Shown: piece by piece, positions 1 through 11,164 of the stretch
Layout of the letters: each line of letters starts with the position of its first letter
How positions within the stretch are numbered: the first letter of the stretch is position 1
Made by a program: the position numbers and the translations under genes
Assembly (NCBI GenBank): GCA_033557465.1
Contig: CM066031.1
Coordinates: forward strand, 1,667,742,800-1,667,806,799
Direction of reading: 5' to 3'
Source: Ichthyophis bannanicus
Taxonomy: Eukaryota > Chordata > Amphibia > Gymnophiona > Ichthyophiidae
DNA: 64,000 bases
Notes under the pieces: generated by a model
Database searches by the model: none
What the model saw: the letters and a program-made list of their open reading frames with translations, nothing else
What the model was told of the DNA's origin: nothing

Positions 1-460
1 GGTCAGCCTGAAGTAGTGGCAGCAACTCTGTCATCTGATGAAGAGTGTGCTTCTGTATGATTTCTTATGGATCCTTCTGATGACTGATATCAGACTGTAG
101 GGCTGGGGAGCCCACTGCCAAGACTGGATAGCCCAGGGCCATTGGAACAGCAGGGAAGCCATGTGTTCCATCAACTGCCTCAAAGCAAGGGCCATCGGGG
201 TGGCTCTTTTGTGTATCCAGCCCTTGATCAAGGGCCGAGCAGTTTGAGTGTTTTCAGACAACACCGCAGTGGTGCTTTATTGTATGTCAATAAGCAAGGT
301 GGCACGAGGAATGCCAGGGTAGCCCTGGAGATGACTCTCCTGTTTGCCAGGACAGAGAAGAACCTCCTAGCTTTGTTGGCTCAGCACATTACCGGGATGA
401 ATGATGTGGCAGCGGACCTTTTCAGCTGGCACTCTTTGGATGCAGGAGAGTGGAAACTTT
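1..460 (+). pseudogene. DIRS C fragment 1: RNase H part of RT/RH ORF
   Basis: Decayed RNase H domain of a DIRS (tyrosine-recombinase) retrotransposon. Frames switch, but the residues are recognisable: GWGAHC near 105, the second-Asp region SDNTAVVLYVNKQGGT near 255-305, and an AD.FSWHSLD..EW segment near 410-455. The same motifs occur in order in the better preserved DIRS B (GWGAHC, QTDNQVAMFYVNKQGG, ADKLSRILQPHEW). The element starts left of the window. Its next coding stretch appears only at 8,528 because a CR1 lies between. Dead, with frameshifts. Family confident, subfamily unknown. Confidence 0.85.
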
Positions 461-465
461 CAGTT

Positions 466-626
466 TAAATTTAAAACACAGAAGAGAGCTTTCTGGTTAA
501 ATTTAGAACCCAGCAGAGAGCTCCTAGTTTAAATTTAATACTCAGTCAGGGCCTAGTAGCAGCAAAGAGCTTTCAGTATAAATTTAAAACACAGAAGAGA
601 GCTTTCTTGTTAAATTTAGGACCCAG
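466..626 (+). repeat. Internal duplication in CR1-1 5' UTR
   Basis: Two 48-bp near-identical blocks at 466-513 and 579-626, 113 bp apart. Each contains TAAATTTAAAACACAGAAGA followed by a GTTAAATTTAG motif, and partial TTTAAATTTAA echoes lie between them. Tandem 5' UTR monomers are common in long LINEs and can carry promoter function; that role here is inferred only. Confidence 0.7.
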
Positions 627-1039
627 GATTCCCTCTATCCAAGCAAGCACTGTGGGACTCCCCCTGGAAATTGGTCACAGATTACCTTAGAAGCACAGGA
701 CAGGGTACTATGTAGCAGCCAGCTTTTAATAAGTTTTCTTTCCCTCCCTCCCTGCCCAACACCCATCCACCGCTTGGATAATCGTAGCTTCATAGATGCT
801 TAAACCTCTTAAAGGAAAGGAAGTGCCATATTAACTCTCAGGTGCAGCTGTTTATCCTCATCAGACATACCTTAAGGACCTGAGATTAATTAAGCTTCAG
901 AAAAACAAAGTAGATTAAATGTATTAGGTATAGTTTTATTAGTATAAGTATCCCCAGCAACCCTTAGTAAGTAAAGAACTTAAATATCTAAACACAACCT
1001 TAAAACTAAGATGCAGACAGCAGTCCAACAGCGAGATGG

Positions 1040-1925
1040 GGGCTTTCCAGTCTTTTGCACTGAGAGTCACATGTATGATTTTTCCCCAGTTGGTGAGAGT
1101 TCTTACGTGTGCACTAGATGCAAGGAGCTTTTTGCTCTCAAGGAACAAGTCCGATCTCTGGAGGCTGGAGTAGCAGACTAGGAGGAGATAAGGAAAAAAG
1201 AGAGATACATAGATGAGACCTACAGGGATATAGTCCTGAAGTACCAACTCTAGTCTGGTAGCATCACTGTTGCCATGGAGAAGAGATGTCACGTGTCAGA
1301 AGAGCATCACCCTGGTGTGGCAGGAAGTGATCCTGTAGCTAGGACCTGTCCTCCAGGTGATGCAAAACCCTCACGCACTGAGGAAGTTTCTCCAGGGCCA
1401 TGTGCCCATGAGGAAGGTTTAGGACAACTATTATAGTTGGTGATTCGATCATTAGGCATGTAGATAGCTGGGTGGCTGGTGACATGAGGATCGCCTGGTA
1501 ACATGCCTGCCTGGTGCGAAGGTAGTAGACCTCACGCGCCACCTAGACAAGGTCTTAGTTAGTGCTGGGGAGGAGTCTGCTGTTTTGGTACATGTCGGTA
1601 CCAATGACATAGTAAAATGTGGTAGAGAGGTTCTGCAGGCTAAATTTAGGCTTTTAGGTATGAAGTTGAAATCCTCAACTTCCAGGGTAGCATTTTCCGA
1701 TATACTTCCCGTTCCAAGCGCAGGACCCAAAAAGCAGGCAGAGCTGCGGATTTTCAATGCGTGGATGAGACGATGGTTCAAGGACGAGGGTTTTGGATTT
1801 GTTAGCAACTGGGGAACATTCTGGGGAAAAGAGGGGCTCTTTCAAAGGGATGGGTTTCATCTTAACCGGGATGGAACCAGGTTGCTGGCATTAACCTTTA
1901 AAAAGGAGATAGAGCAGCTTTTAAA
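1040..1925 (+). pseudogene. CR1-1 ORF1: Cys-motif and SGNH-esterase remnant
   Basis: CR1 ORF1 encodes an RNA-binding protein with an N-terminal Cys/PHD-like motif and a C-terminal SGNH hydrolase (esterase) domain. Seen here are YVCTRCKELFAL followed by RSLEA..AD (1,105-1,180), the GDS-type nucleophile block TIIVGDSIIRHVDS near 1,430-1,470, VHVGTNDI near 1,588-1,611, and a C-terminal GFHLNRDGTRLLAL block near 1,850-1,890, where the catalytic His lies. The frame is open from 1,585 to 1,929 but broken before that. The same protein recurs in CR1-2 at 59,575-60,080, giving an internal comparison. Confidence 0.85.
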
Positions 1926-2049
1926 CTAGATAATAGGGGAGAGCAGACAGTCGCCCAAGAGCGGATGGTTCAGAACAATGTATCCGTGAAGGATACTACC
2001 ATAAGGGCATATCAGCAGAGAGGTTCCAATAAAGACAAAAGTAGCCCAA

Positions 2050-3580
2050 ATGCCCTTCCGTATGGAGCAGACAGAGCTTAAAGATTCAAAATTATCCCTG
2101 CCTACCGATAGCCAGATTATTATGAATAAAATACAGTCTCTAAAATGCTTGTATGCAAATGCTAGAAGTCTAAAAAATAAGATGGGAGAGTTAGAATATA
2201 TAGCACCAAATGAGAGGTTAGATATGATTGCTATCTCAGAGACATGGTGGAAGGACGACAACCAATGCAACACTGTGATACCTGGGTACAAACTATATCG
2301 TAATGATAGAGCTGATCAAATTGGTGGAGGGGTTCCGCTCTATGTTAGAGAGAGCATTGGGTCACAAAGGATTAAAGTTATGCAGGAAATAAAATTTGCT
2401 GTAGAATCTCTATGGATTGAAATTCCATGTAAAAAGGGGAAGGTGATGGCAGTGGGGGAGTACTATCGACCGCCTGGCCAGAATGAACAAATGGATGATG
2501 AAATGCTCAAAGAAATCAGGGAAGCTAGCAAAAGTTACAGCACAGTAATAATAATGGGTGAGTTCAATTACACCGGTATTGACTGGGTCAGTATCACGGC
2601 AGGACATGCTAGGGAGATAAAGTTCTAGATGAAATAAATGACTGCTTCTTGGAGCAGCTGGTTCATGAACCGACCAGAGGGGAAGCCATTTTGGACCTAG
2701 TCCTTAGTGGAACGCCAGATCTAGTGCAAGAGATAAGGGTGTTGGGGCCAATTGGCAATAGTGAATATAGCATGATTACGTTTGATTCAATTAATGAAGG
2801 AGGGATGTAAGGAAATCCACAGTACCACCTTTTAACTTTCAAAAGGGAGACTATGATAAAATGAGGAAAATAGTTAAGAAAAATACCTAAAAGAAGGTTA
2901 AGGACTTACATCAAGCTTGGGTGTTGTTTAAAAATACTATCTTAGAAGCCCAGACCAGATGTATTCCATGCTTTAAGAAAAGTGGAAGGAAGTCCAAAAA
3001 AGTGCCTGCATGGTTTAAAGGTGAGGTCAGAGAGGCTGTTGTTGCCAAACAAGCATCTTTCAGGAAATGGAAAAAGAACGAAATGATGAAAACTGGAAAC
3101 AGCAAAAGCACTGGCAAGTTTGATGCAAGGCATTGATAAGGCAGGCAAAGAGAGAATTCGAGATGAAGCATGCTGTGGAAGCAAAAACGGATAATAAAGA
3201 CTTTTTCAAGTAAATTTGTAGCAAAAACCTGTGAGAACGTCAGTTGGACCATTATATGATAGAGGAGTAAAAGAGGCACTAAGAGGGGACAAGGCCATAG
3301 CGGAGAGACTGAATGAATGCTTCAGTCTTTACTGAAGAAGATGTAGGGATGTTACCCATGACTGAAGTGGTATTTAAAGGTGATATTGTGGAAGAATTGA
3401 AAGAAATATCAATACACTGGGAAGATGTAGTATAACTATTTGATAAACTGAAGAGTAGCAAATCACCTGGACCAGATGGGTGTTGAAAGAACTGAAATAT
3501 GAGATTGCAGACCTGCTATTAGTAATCTGTGAACTATCATTAAAATCATTTCTAATACCTGAAGATTGGAGGATGACCAA
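2050..3580 (+). pseudogene. CR1-1 ORF2, 5' half: AP endonuclease and linker
   Basis: This is the N-terminal half of CR1 ORF2. The apurinic-type endonuclease that nicks the target is open at 2,050-2,628. Motifs seen are LYANARSLKNKMGELE, the catalytic SETWW, and an IIMGEFNYTGIDW block in which the usual GDFN Asp is Glu. The linker toward RT follows in broken frames (2,880-3,140 and 3,300-3,580), including a KSSKSPGPDG-like block. The sequence stops at ..RMTN at 3,580, where L2-1 begins, and resumes at 7,025. Several frameshifts; not functional. Confidence 0.88.
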
Positions 3581-3779
3581 CCACTCACCCACCCTCTTCA
3601 ACACTACCAACACACTGTGGATACCCCCTCCACAGCACTTACCCTACATCCACTACCATGACCCCACTCAATCCCATTACAAGAACCCCAAACCAAGCAA
3701 GCAAAGAAAATCCTAACACAGCACCCACACATGCACACTTAAAGCACCAGATACATCAAACCATCCCCTGAATGTATCA

Positions 3780-4712
3780 ATAGAGCTCATTAATGCCAGG
3801 TCAGTAAGAAACAAGATTAATACCATCGCTGACCACATAGAATCACAGCAAACATACATCCTCTGCATCACTGAAACATGGCTCACCACCACAGACAACA
3901 TGCTACTCAACCAACTAATTCCCCCCACTCACACAGCGTACAACTGCCCTCGAACACAAATGAGAGGAGGAGTCCTGATCATCACAAGGAACAACCTAAA
4001 GCTCAAAGCCAGATACACCACAACTACAAGTCACTGCAACACAATCATCGTAGAAAACAGGAACCTAGCCCTATGCCTCACCTACAGAGCACCAAAGGCC
4101 CCAACAGACGAACTATCTTCAGTATTGGAAGCGATATTTGCAGTCAACAGCCTCCAGAAACCACTGCTCTTACTTGGAAACTTCAACCTCAGATCTACCA
4201 ACAGCAAGGATGCAGAAGCCTTTCTGTCAGCCATGGACTCCCTCCAATTCACCCAGATGATCAATACCCCCACACACAGACTCGGATCTTCCCCCGACCT
4301 CATCTTTGCCCCCAGCAACCTAATAGAAGGAAACCTCATCTCAAGACCCTCAATCACACCAGTACCCTGGTCAGACCACCACCTACTAAAAATCCAACTA
4401 CAATCGATAAACATCAATGACCATCAAGATAAACCACCCACAACCAGGAGATTCAAAAGCTTCAACAAGGACCAATTCATACAGGACATTCTGCCCCTCC
4501 TCAACACCAACACAGAGGACATAAACAAACAGATCGAAAACTGGAACAACACCATCACAACCACCGCCAAACCCACAGTCTCCAGAACACAAAAATCACA
4601 CAGCACCAGATCCAGCTTCACCCCCTGGTACTCCAAGGACATACGCAAAGCAAAGAGAGCCCTAAGACAGCTAGAACGTCGCTGGAGACGTACCAAGTCA
4701 GCCTCCATATAG
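3780..4712 (+). pseudogene. L2-1 endonuclease domain
   Basis: AP-type endonuclease domain of L2 ORF2. Motifs in order are INARSVRNKINTI, CITETWL (catalytic Glu), a LCLTYRAPKAP block, LLLGNFNL (normally GDFN; the catalytic Asp is Asn here), and DLIFAPSNLI..ITPVPWSDHHLL, where SDH holds the catalytic His. The frame is open from 3,900 to 4,712 with the N-terminal part in frame upstream. The Asp-to-Asn change and the downstream CR1 fragment argue that it is inactive. Confidence 0.88.
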
Positions 4713-4767
4713 GACTTATACCAGTTAAAACAAAAAGAATACAACAACCTCATCAACCTCATATTAA

Positions 4768-4941
4768 GAAGGGACCCAGGATATCAATGCTTGACCCAGT
4801 ACAAGCATTGTGGAACCTGTGTATTTTGGGGAAACTGCTAGGTACGTATGACCTGGATTGGCCACTGTTGGAAACAAGATACTGGGCTTGATGTACCTTG
4901 GTCTGACCCAATATGGCATATCTTATGTTCTTATGCTCTTA
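4768..4941 (+). repeat. CR1 3' UTR fragment inserted in L2-1
   Basis: Sequence beginning AAGGGACCCAGGATATCA and ending in the CTTATGTTCTTATG-type tail. It matches the 3' UTR of CR1-1 (8,360-8,527) and CR1-3 (62,473-62,640). It begins at the first bases after the CR1 ORF2 stop codon, so only the UTR is present. It interrupts L2-1 between endonuclease and RT. A severely 5'-truncated CR1 copy is the simplest reading. Confidence 0.9.
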
Positions 4942-4964
4942 ACCAACAGAAGAAGGAATAACAC

Positions 4965-6480
4965 ACAAACCTGATCCTGAAGTCCGCTAACAAACCCCGA
5001 GAACTCTTCGAATTAGTAAAGACCCTCACCAATGAACCCTACAACAGGAATGAGCAGCAAATAGATCCACAGACCTTCGCAAACTACCTCCAAACCAAAT
5101 TCACTGCTCCCTACAAGGACACCAGGGATATCATCAGCAACAAGCCCCCTCCTCCCAACCAAAGATGGGGTAAATTCAGCATCCCATCCAAGGAGCAGAT
5201 CTCAAACATCAACACCGCTCTGAATACCAGCACCGCCCCTACATATCCATGCCCCGTAACCTGGATTAAAGCAGCAAAAGAAGATCTAACCCAATTCATC
5301 CGCAAAATAATTCACAATTCTCTTACCACAGGAATAATGCCAAACACCCTGAAACTAGCTAAGATACGCCCTATCCCCAAGAAATCCACACTAGCTAAAA
5401 CTGACCCTGCCGCCTACAGACCCATCTCAAGCCTCCCACTCATATCCAAGATCATCGAAAAAGTGGTCCAACATCAACTTCAGCAACACGTCGACATCCA
5501 CGCCCCCCTTGACCCCAATCAACATGACTTTCGACCAAACCATGATGTACAAACTCTACTAATTCAACTTTTCAACAAGCTGATACAGACTATTGACAAC
5601 ATAAGAATGGGTGTCCTCATGATCTTCATAGACATCTCATCAGCATTTGACACTGTTAACCACACAACCTTGCTAGCTAGACTACAGGAAGTTGGCCTAC
5701 ATGGCACCACCTTGAACTGGTTCACATCCTACCTCTCCGACAGACAGCTACAAGTAAAATGCGGATCAGACACCTCCCAGCTTCTGAGAGCCACACAGGG
5801 CATCCCACAAGGCTCATCTCTCTCCGCCCTGCTATTCAACCTATACATACAACCCATCTGCTCTATCATCAAGAACCACAATATTCAATACACCATCTAT
5901 GCCGACGACATCATGATATTCACTCCAATCAACTTGGATAGCCCAGACTACTCCAACTTAGCCAAATGTTTTCAACAAATGTCAACTTGGCTCCTAGAAA
6001 ACAATTTATCCATAAATTATAACAAAACAGAAGCACTATTCCTCTCAAGAAACCCCACCTTCTTATCTACACCTACCATCAAACTGAATGACATCACAAT
6101 ACCAGTAAAGCCTGAAGTGAAATACCTCGGAGTGACTATCGACAAGAACCTGAACCTACAATCCCACATTGCCAGAACCACAAGGAACGCATACCTCAAA
6201 ATGAGAACCATCAGGCGTCTCAAACCCATTCTCGCACAGGACCACTTCCGTACGGTCTGCCAAGCTCTCATCCCACACTAGACTACTGCAACCCCATCTA
6301 CCTTGGGCTCTCAAAACAAGCCCTCCGTCCGCTACAGCTAGCACAGAACACTGCCGCCTGCATAATAACAGGCTGCTCGGGATACGAACACATTACACCC
6401 ACCCTGTACCGCCTCCACTGGCTCCCAATCAGCCCCCGAATCCGATACAAAGTACTCCTAAACATATTCAAATAAAACAG
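4965..6480 (+). pseudogene. L2-1 reverse transcriptase
   Basis: Reverse transcriptase and C-terminal region of L2 ORF2. The frame is open at 5,337-6,281, with RT motifs RPISSLPLISKIIEKVV, FIDISSAFDTVNH, GIPQGSSLSALLFNLYI and catalytic YADDIMIF, then PEVKYLGVTIDKNLNLQSHI. A stop after LIPH at ~6,280 and frame changes break the C-terminal HWLPI-type region (to ~6,480). The catalytic Asp pair is kept, so the lesions are mainly at the C-terminus. Confidence 0.9.
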
Positions 6481-6712
6481 AACCTCTCAGCTAACAGCCT
6501 GCAACCTCTCATCAAAGTCGAGCGAAACACCAGACCCAGAAGAAAATGAACCTCAGACACCATCACCACCCCTAAAGAATTCGCCAAAACAAGACAGGAC
6601 ACCTCAAAAGAGCACTATCCCTAGCGGTGCCCGCTTTATGGAACTCTCTCCCTGACAATCTGAGATTAGCCACGGACCTCAAGGACTTCAGAAAGCTGCT
6701 CAAAACAACACT

Positions 6713-6800
6713 CTTCACAGAACACTACAAGGATATCACCTGAACTAGATTACAGCCTTCACAGAACACTACAAGGATATCACCTAAACTAGATTACAGC
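6713..6800 (+). repeat. 44-bp tandem duplication in L2-1 3' UTR
   Basis: Units 6,713-6,756 and 6,757-6,800 both read CTTCACAGAACACTACAAGG.. and differ at one position (CACCTGAACT versus CACCTAAACT). A recent local slippage or unequal event. Confidence 0.93.
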
Positions 6801-7024
6801 CTTCTCCAACCCACACAGCCCCACTAAATGTATATAGCCCCTATATATAGTTCACAATGTATATAGCTCACCAGATAATCTCTCACATTGCTTCCCACAC
6901 CACTCATGTCGATGTATTCACTGTATGTTTTCACACTCTACACCCTCTCTTGATTGTTTGATGTTCTAGCCGCTTTCATTTAATGATAAAGCGGTATATT
7001 AAATCAGTCTAAATAAATAAATAC

Positions 7025-8360
7025 ATGTAACGCCAATTTTTAAAAAGGGTTCCAGGAGTGATCCGGAAAACTACAGACTGGTGAGCCTCACGTCACTACC
7101 AGGAAAAATGGTAGAAACCATCATAAAGAACAAAATTACTGAACGTATAGATAGTCATGGCTTAATGGGAGACAGCCAACATGGCATTAGACAAGGAAGA
7201 TCTTGTCTTACTAATCTGTTATTTTTTTTGAAGGTGTGAATAAACAGGCAGACAAAGGTGAGTCAGTTGATATAGTATATCTGGACTTTCAGAAAGCCTT
7301 TGACAAGGTCCCTCATCAGAGACTTTTGGCAAAACTAAAAAGTCATGGGATAGGAGGCAGTGTACTATTGTGGATCAGGAACTGGTTAAAAGATAGAAAG
7401 CAGAGAGTAGGGCTAAATGACCAATTTTCCCAATGGAGAAAGGTCAATAGTGGAGTACCCCAGGGATCTGTGCTGGGTCCACTGCTTTTTGACATATTCA
7501 TAAATGACTTGGGAAAGGGAATAACGAGTGAGGTTATCAAATTTGCAGATGACACAAAACTAGTTAAAGCTCTTAAAACCCATGAAGATTGTGAAAAATC
7601 GCAAGACGATCTCGATAAATTGGAAGACTGGGCATCCAAATAGCAGATGAAATTTAATGTGGACAAGTGCAAAGTTATGCACGTAGGAAAGAACAACTCA
7701 GACTATGGTTACACGATGCAAGGTTCCACATTAGGAACTTCTACACAGGAAAAAGATTTAGGCGTCATCATGGATAACATGTTAAAACCCTCCGCCCAGT
7801 GTGCAGCGGCAGCCAAGAGAGCAAATAGAATGCTAGGTATTATAAGGAAAGGAATGGAGAATGAAACAAAGGATATTATAATGCCTCTGTATTGTTCCAT
7901 GGTGCAACCGTACCTTGAATATTGTGTGCAGTTCTGATTGCCGAATCTTAAAAAGGATATAGCGTTATTAGAAAAGGTACAGAGAACAGCCACCAAAATG
8001 GTAAAGGGGATGAAAGGATACTCCTTATGACGAGAGGCTAAAAAGGTTAGGGATCTTCAACCTGGAAAAGAGAAGGCTGAGGGGAGCTATGATAGAGATC
8101 TATACATTAAAGAATGGAGTGGAAAACAGATAAATGTAGATCGATTGCTTATGTCATCAGAATATAGAAAGACCAGGGGACATGCCATGAAGCTACAGGA
8201 TAACCTATTTAAGACTAATAAGAGAAAATATTTTTTCACTCAACGTGTAATCAAATTCTGGAATTTGTTACCTGAGGATGTAGTAAAAGCTGTTATTGTA
8301 GCTGGTTTTAAAAAAGGTTTGGACAAGTTCCATGAGGAAAGATCCATAAACCATTATTAA
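7025..8360 (+). pseudogene. CR1-1 ORF2, 3' half: reverse transcriptase
   Basis: Continuation of CR1-1 ORF2 after L2-1. RT motifs in order are ENYRLVSLTSLPGKMVE, YLDFQKAFDKVPHQRL, SGVPQGSVLGPLLFDIFIN and catalytic KFADDTKL, then WNLLPEDVV near the C-terminus and a stop after SINHY near 8,357. There is a frameshift near 7,235, stops at ~7,641 and ~7,936, and a frameshift at ~8,030-8,145. Catalytic residues are kept but the protein is broken. Confidence 0.92.
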
Positions 8361-8527
8361 AAGGGACCCAGGATATCACTGCTTGACCCAATACATACAT
8401 TGTGGGACCTGTGTCTTTTGGGGAAACTACTAGGTACTTATGATCTAGATTGGCCACTGTTGGAAACATGATACTGGGCTTGATGGACCTTGGTCTGACC
8501 CAGTATGGCATATCTTATGTTCTTATG

Positions 8528-8758
8528 TTGATTCAGGAGGCATTTCAGTTTATTCTGCGCTGCTTGGGTCACCCCAAGATAGATCTGATGGCGATCCGAT
8601 CCAATGCCAGAGTGTGCCGCTTCTTCATTCACTGCACAATGATAGAGTCTGAAGGTGTTGATGCCCTAGCTTAGCCTTGGCCAAGTCAACATCTGCTGTA
8701 TATGCATTGTCAGACGGCTGCCTGGGTGAGAATCTTCACAGTCTTGTCAAGTGCATAT
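8528..8758 (+). pseudogene. DIRS C fragment 2: RT/RH C-terminal region
   Basis: Resumption of DIRS C after CR1-1. It encodes ..GHPKIDLMAIRSNARVCRF..ESEGVDALA, matching the DIRS block WGLPTMDLFASPLNRQLPRF of DIRS B in order and spacing. An in-frame TAG after VDALA shows it is dead. It ends at a GCATAT (8,753-8,758) that is repeated at 11,165, where DIRS C continues. Confidence 0.85.
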
Positions 8759-9233
8759 ATCTATATGATTTGCAAGGTATTGTGGGCAATGTAGTTCATT
8801 CACACCAGACACAGCTGCTGACAATAATTTAGTTGTGCTCTTGGGTAAAGCCAATAAGATATTTATTTATGGGGTTATTTCTCCCAACACAGATATGCTT
8901 GGTAGCACATAAATTAGGTTACTTGCTTTCAGTGTTAACTTGGAAAAACAAAGTTAAAATCAGGAAAACAACAAATGAAAAGCCACAAAGCAAGAAACAA
9001 ACTGTTCTTTTCAGGTTAACTTCTGATTACTTCCCACATAGATACAGAAGTGATTCTCTCCTAGCTCACAAGCAATTAGGTAAGGCTTAATTGCTAGCAG
9101 TAACCAGCTGAAACCCCTTAGCTGGCTTGCCTTCCACTGTGTGGGTCAAATCCTGCCTCAGGAGCTTTTCTGAGTAGATTAAAGAACAAATTTGTATTTC
9201 TTTGTGATGGTTGCTGTACTTTATAACAGAAAG

Positions 9234-11164
9234 TTACCAACGGAGTTTAGATAGAGAGCAGTCCATATAAACAGGATCCTCATCTGCTATTATTCCCCCT
9301 TGTTCAACAAGCATGGGTTCAATATCATGGATTGGCACAGATGAATCTCTCAATGGAGCATTTTCAGGAGAATACTTGTTTCCCTGCTGTCTTTCAAGGT
9401 TATAGCTAGGGCATAGATCAGTGTTCATACCTGAGCTTCCATTGCTGCTAGAGTTCCTCTCTATATAGCCTGGCCAGTATGTAGTCCAGTTCTTATGTCC
9501 AGCCTTCCAATCCAGATCCCTGGACACTGGATCTCTCTTCACATACCTTCTGGCACAGGTCTTAGGGTCCCTTCCACGTGCAGCCGTCTCCCTCACAGGT
9601 AGCCTCTGGTGATTCCTAGCTCTGCAGCACCATTCCTCTGGCTTTCCCCAGTCCAATGGTGTATGCTGGCCCTTGGAATACCTCCCAGTATACGTACTGC
9701 TTTGGACTCTTCTAGACCTCTCAAAGGCTTTTCTCTTCCTTCTTCCAAAGGGTCTCTTTCCCTCTCTGTCCATCTGGTTTGGCTTCTGCTTCTGATGATC
9801 CTTCAGATGAAACTGATGATCAAACTCAAGCTGATTCTCAGGATACTGAGGACAATTCTCTGGATATCCAAGGTGATCATGAAGATGGTCATCTGTAGAA
9901 TAAACTTTACTCCGACCAAAACCTTGACATGAAGAACCACATAGCCAACACAGTCAAGGCAATCTACTTTAAAATCAGATCCCTCAGACACCTACGCATG
10001 CTACTTGAACCGGATGATTTCCGTACCATTTATCAAGCCCTTATACTCCCCCATTTCGACTTCTCAAACTCCATACTACAAGGACTCCCCCGGTCCACCC
10101 TGAACCCCCTGCAATTAGCCATGAATAGTGCAGCGAGGGTACTCCTCGGGGCATCCAGGAGAGATCACCTAACACCCCTTCTAAAACAGCTACACTGGCT
10201 CCCCATTCAAGCAAGGATCAGTTTCAAGACCTTACTGCTAACATTCAAAGCGGCTAAGGGGCTCACCTCTTCCTCTCTCTCCAACCTCATACAACCACTT
10301 GCACCAAACAGGCCACGAAGAACAGCAGAATTAAACACACTAGTTATCCCAAATGACACCACAAGATGCACTAGATCAACAGCCAACAGAGCCTTCCGAC
10401 TCTGCGCCCCGACTTTATGGAACAACTTACCAGCACAAATCAGAGCAGTACCCAACTTGAGTCAGTTCAGAAAGGCACTAAAACATTTCCTCTTCCTTAA
10501 ATATCTCAATGACAGCTCCAAACATAACCCCCAGGCGAATAGCTTGAGTGGTCAAACAAACAGACCCTCATAACAGGCCAACTTCTCAATGAAATAACAA
10601 GCAGTTCCAAGTACTATTGTACCACCTTTGTATATAGTTAACCATTATATCCCTTATCAGATAACCCTCCATTGTATTTAGTTTCCCCTATTTCGCCAAG
10701 TTATACTTCCTGTTAAATGTAACTGACCAGACATATGTAAACTGTCGGATGTTTTCTGTTCAATGTAAACCGCGCTGATGTCTAATAGTGCGGTATATAA
10801 GAATTGTTAATAAAATAAAAATAAATAAAAATACTCTTATTCTGCTTAGATGAGTGATCCTCCCTAACACAGCGCAGCTGTGCTGAATCAGGCCCTGCCC
10901 TTTGAGATGAGTGCTTAGGGATTACCTCATAGCCCTCCTGATTGAACACACGTTTCCTCACTTCAGCTCCTCTAATGGCTGTTGGAAACCTGGTGCATTC
11001 TGGGACTGGTAGTCTTTTATGGCAAAATTCTGTTTTCATATTTCTACCAGAACTGACAGGTTGCTTGTTCAGAGTCACTTCACCTTTTCTATAGCTCCTT
11101 CCTGAGCTATGATAAGCTTCTTTATCACAGCGTCCTCTGTGGCCCCTGGTGGGGTTGTGATTCG
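9234..11164 (-). pseudogene. Unassigned ORF of ~334 codons, split by L2-3
   Basis: On the minus strand, 11,164-10,833 and 9,911-9,234 are both free of stops, and they join in the same frame (..SSKQNK / SKVYSTDDHLHD..) once L2-3 and a 3-bp ACT duplication are removed. That gives about 334 codons ending ..MDCSLSKLRW at the stop. The product is hydrophilic and basic, with a KRPFGRRKRKAFERSRR cluster near the middle and an acidic end (IIADEDPVYMD). It has no catalytic motif that I recognise. The 5' end is cut by the insertion edge at 11,164, so the true start is missing. An open frame this long is unlikely by chance. It could be an ORF1 or Gag-like accessory protein of an unknown element, or a retrocopied exon. 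Confidence 0.5.
9912..10832 (+). mobile_element. L2-3: 5'-truncated L2 with RT C-terminus
   Basis: Open from ~9,929 to 10,573 (214 codons). It encodes the C-terminal part of L2 ORF2 after the RT palm: RTIYQALILPHFDFSNS, QLHWLPIQARISFK, NRAFRLCAPTLWNNLP. It ends in an AATAAAATAAAAATAAAT tail (10,810-10,832). The sequence differs clearly from L2-1, so this is another L2 subfamily. It lies inside the unassigned ORF. Intact over its length but lacking endonuclease and the RT core. Confidence 0.9.

Larger units (their letters stand above)
3581..7024 (+). mobile_element. L2-1: L2-clade LINE nested in CR1-1
   Basis: A 3.4-kb L2-clade LINE with an AC-rich 5' leader, endonuclease, RT and a 3' UTR that ends in an AAATAAATAAAT tail at ~7,010-7,022. 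CR1 coding sequence abuts both ends, so the insertion postdates CR1-1. A 174-bp CR1 3' UTR fragment lies inside it. The L2 assignment rests on the RT pattern: FIDISSAFDTVNH, FTSYLSDRQ, GIPQGSSLS, YADDI. Confidence 0.92.
460..8527 (+). mobile_element. CR1-1: long CR1 LINE carrying a nested L2
   Basis: A CR1-clade non-LTR retrotransposon inserted in DIRS C. In order it has a ~600-bp 5' UTR, ORF1 remnants with a Cys motif and an SGNH-esterase domain, ORF2 endonuclease, linker, RT, and a 3' UTR ending in short TCTTATG-type repeats near 8,510-8,527. The L2 at 3,581-7,024 splits ORF2. Removing it leaves about 4.6 kb, a full-length CR1 size, and restores the protein run across the junction (..WRMTN then VTPIFKKG..). 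Many stops and frameshifts make it inactive. The left boundary is uncertain by about 10 bp because the DIRS and CR1 sequences look alike there. Confidence 0.9.
8759..11164. other. Unidentified 2.4-kb insertion flanked by GCATAT
   Basis: This interval separates two DIRS C pieces and is flanked by GCATAT at 8,753-8,758 and 11,165-11,170, which reads as a 6-bp target-site duplication. I see no terminal inverted repeat and no TG..CA LTR ends. It contains a long minus-strand open frame (see next entry) split by an L2 3' fragment. The 470 bp from 8,759 to 9,233 hold no gene I can support. An AATAAA-type signal in minus sense lies near 8,865-8,875, but no poly(A) follows. Type of element unknown. 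Confidence 0.55.

Noticed and set aside
8759..9233. Possible LTR or processed-gene 3' UTR
   Set aside because: No matching second LTR, no TG..CA ends and no poly(A) tract after the AATAAA-like site, so no call was made beyond unidentified.
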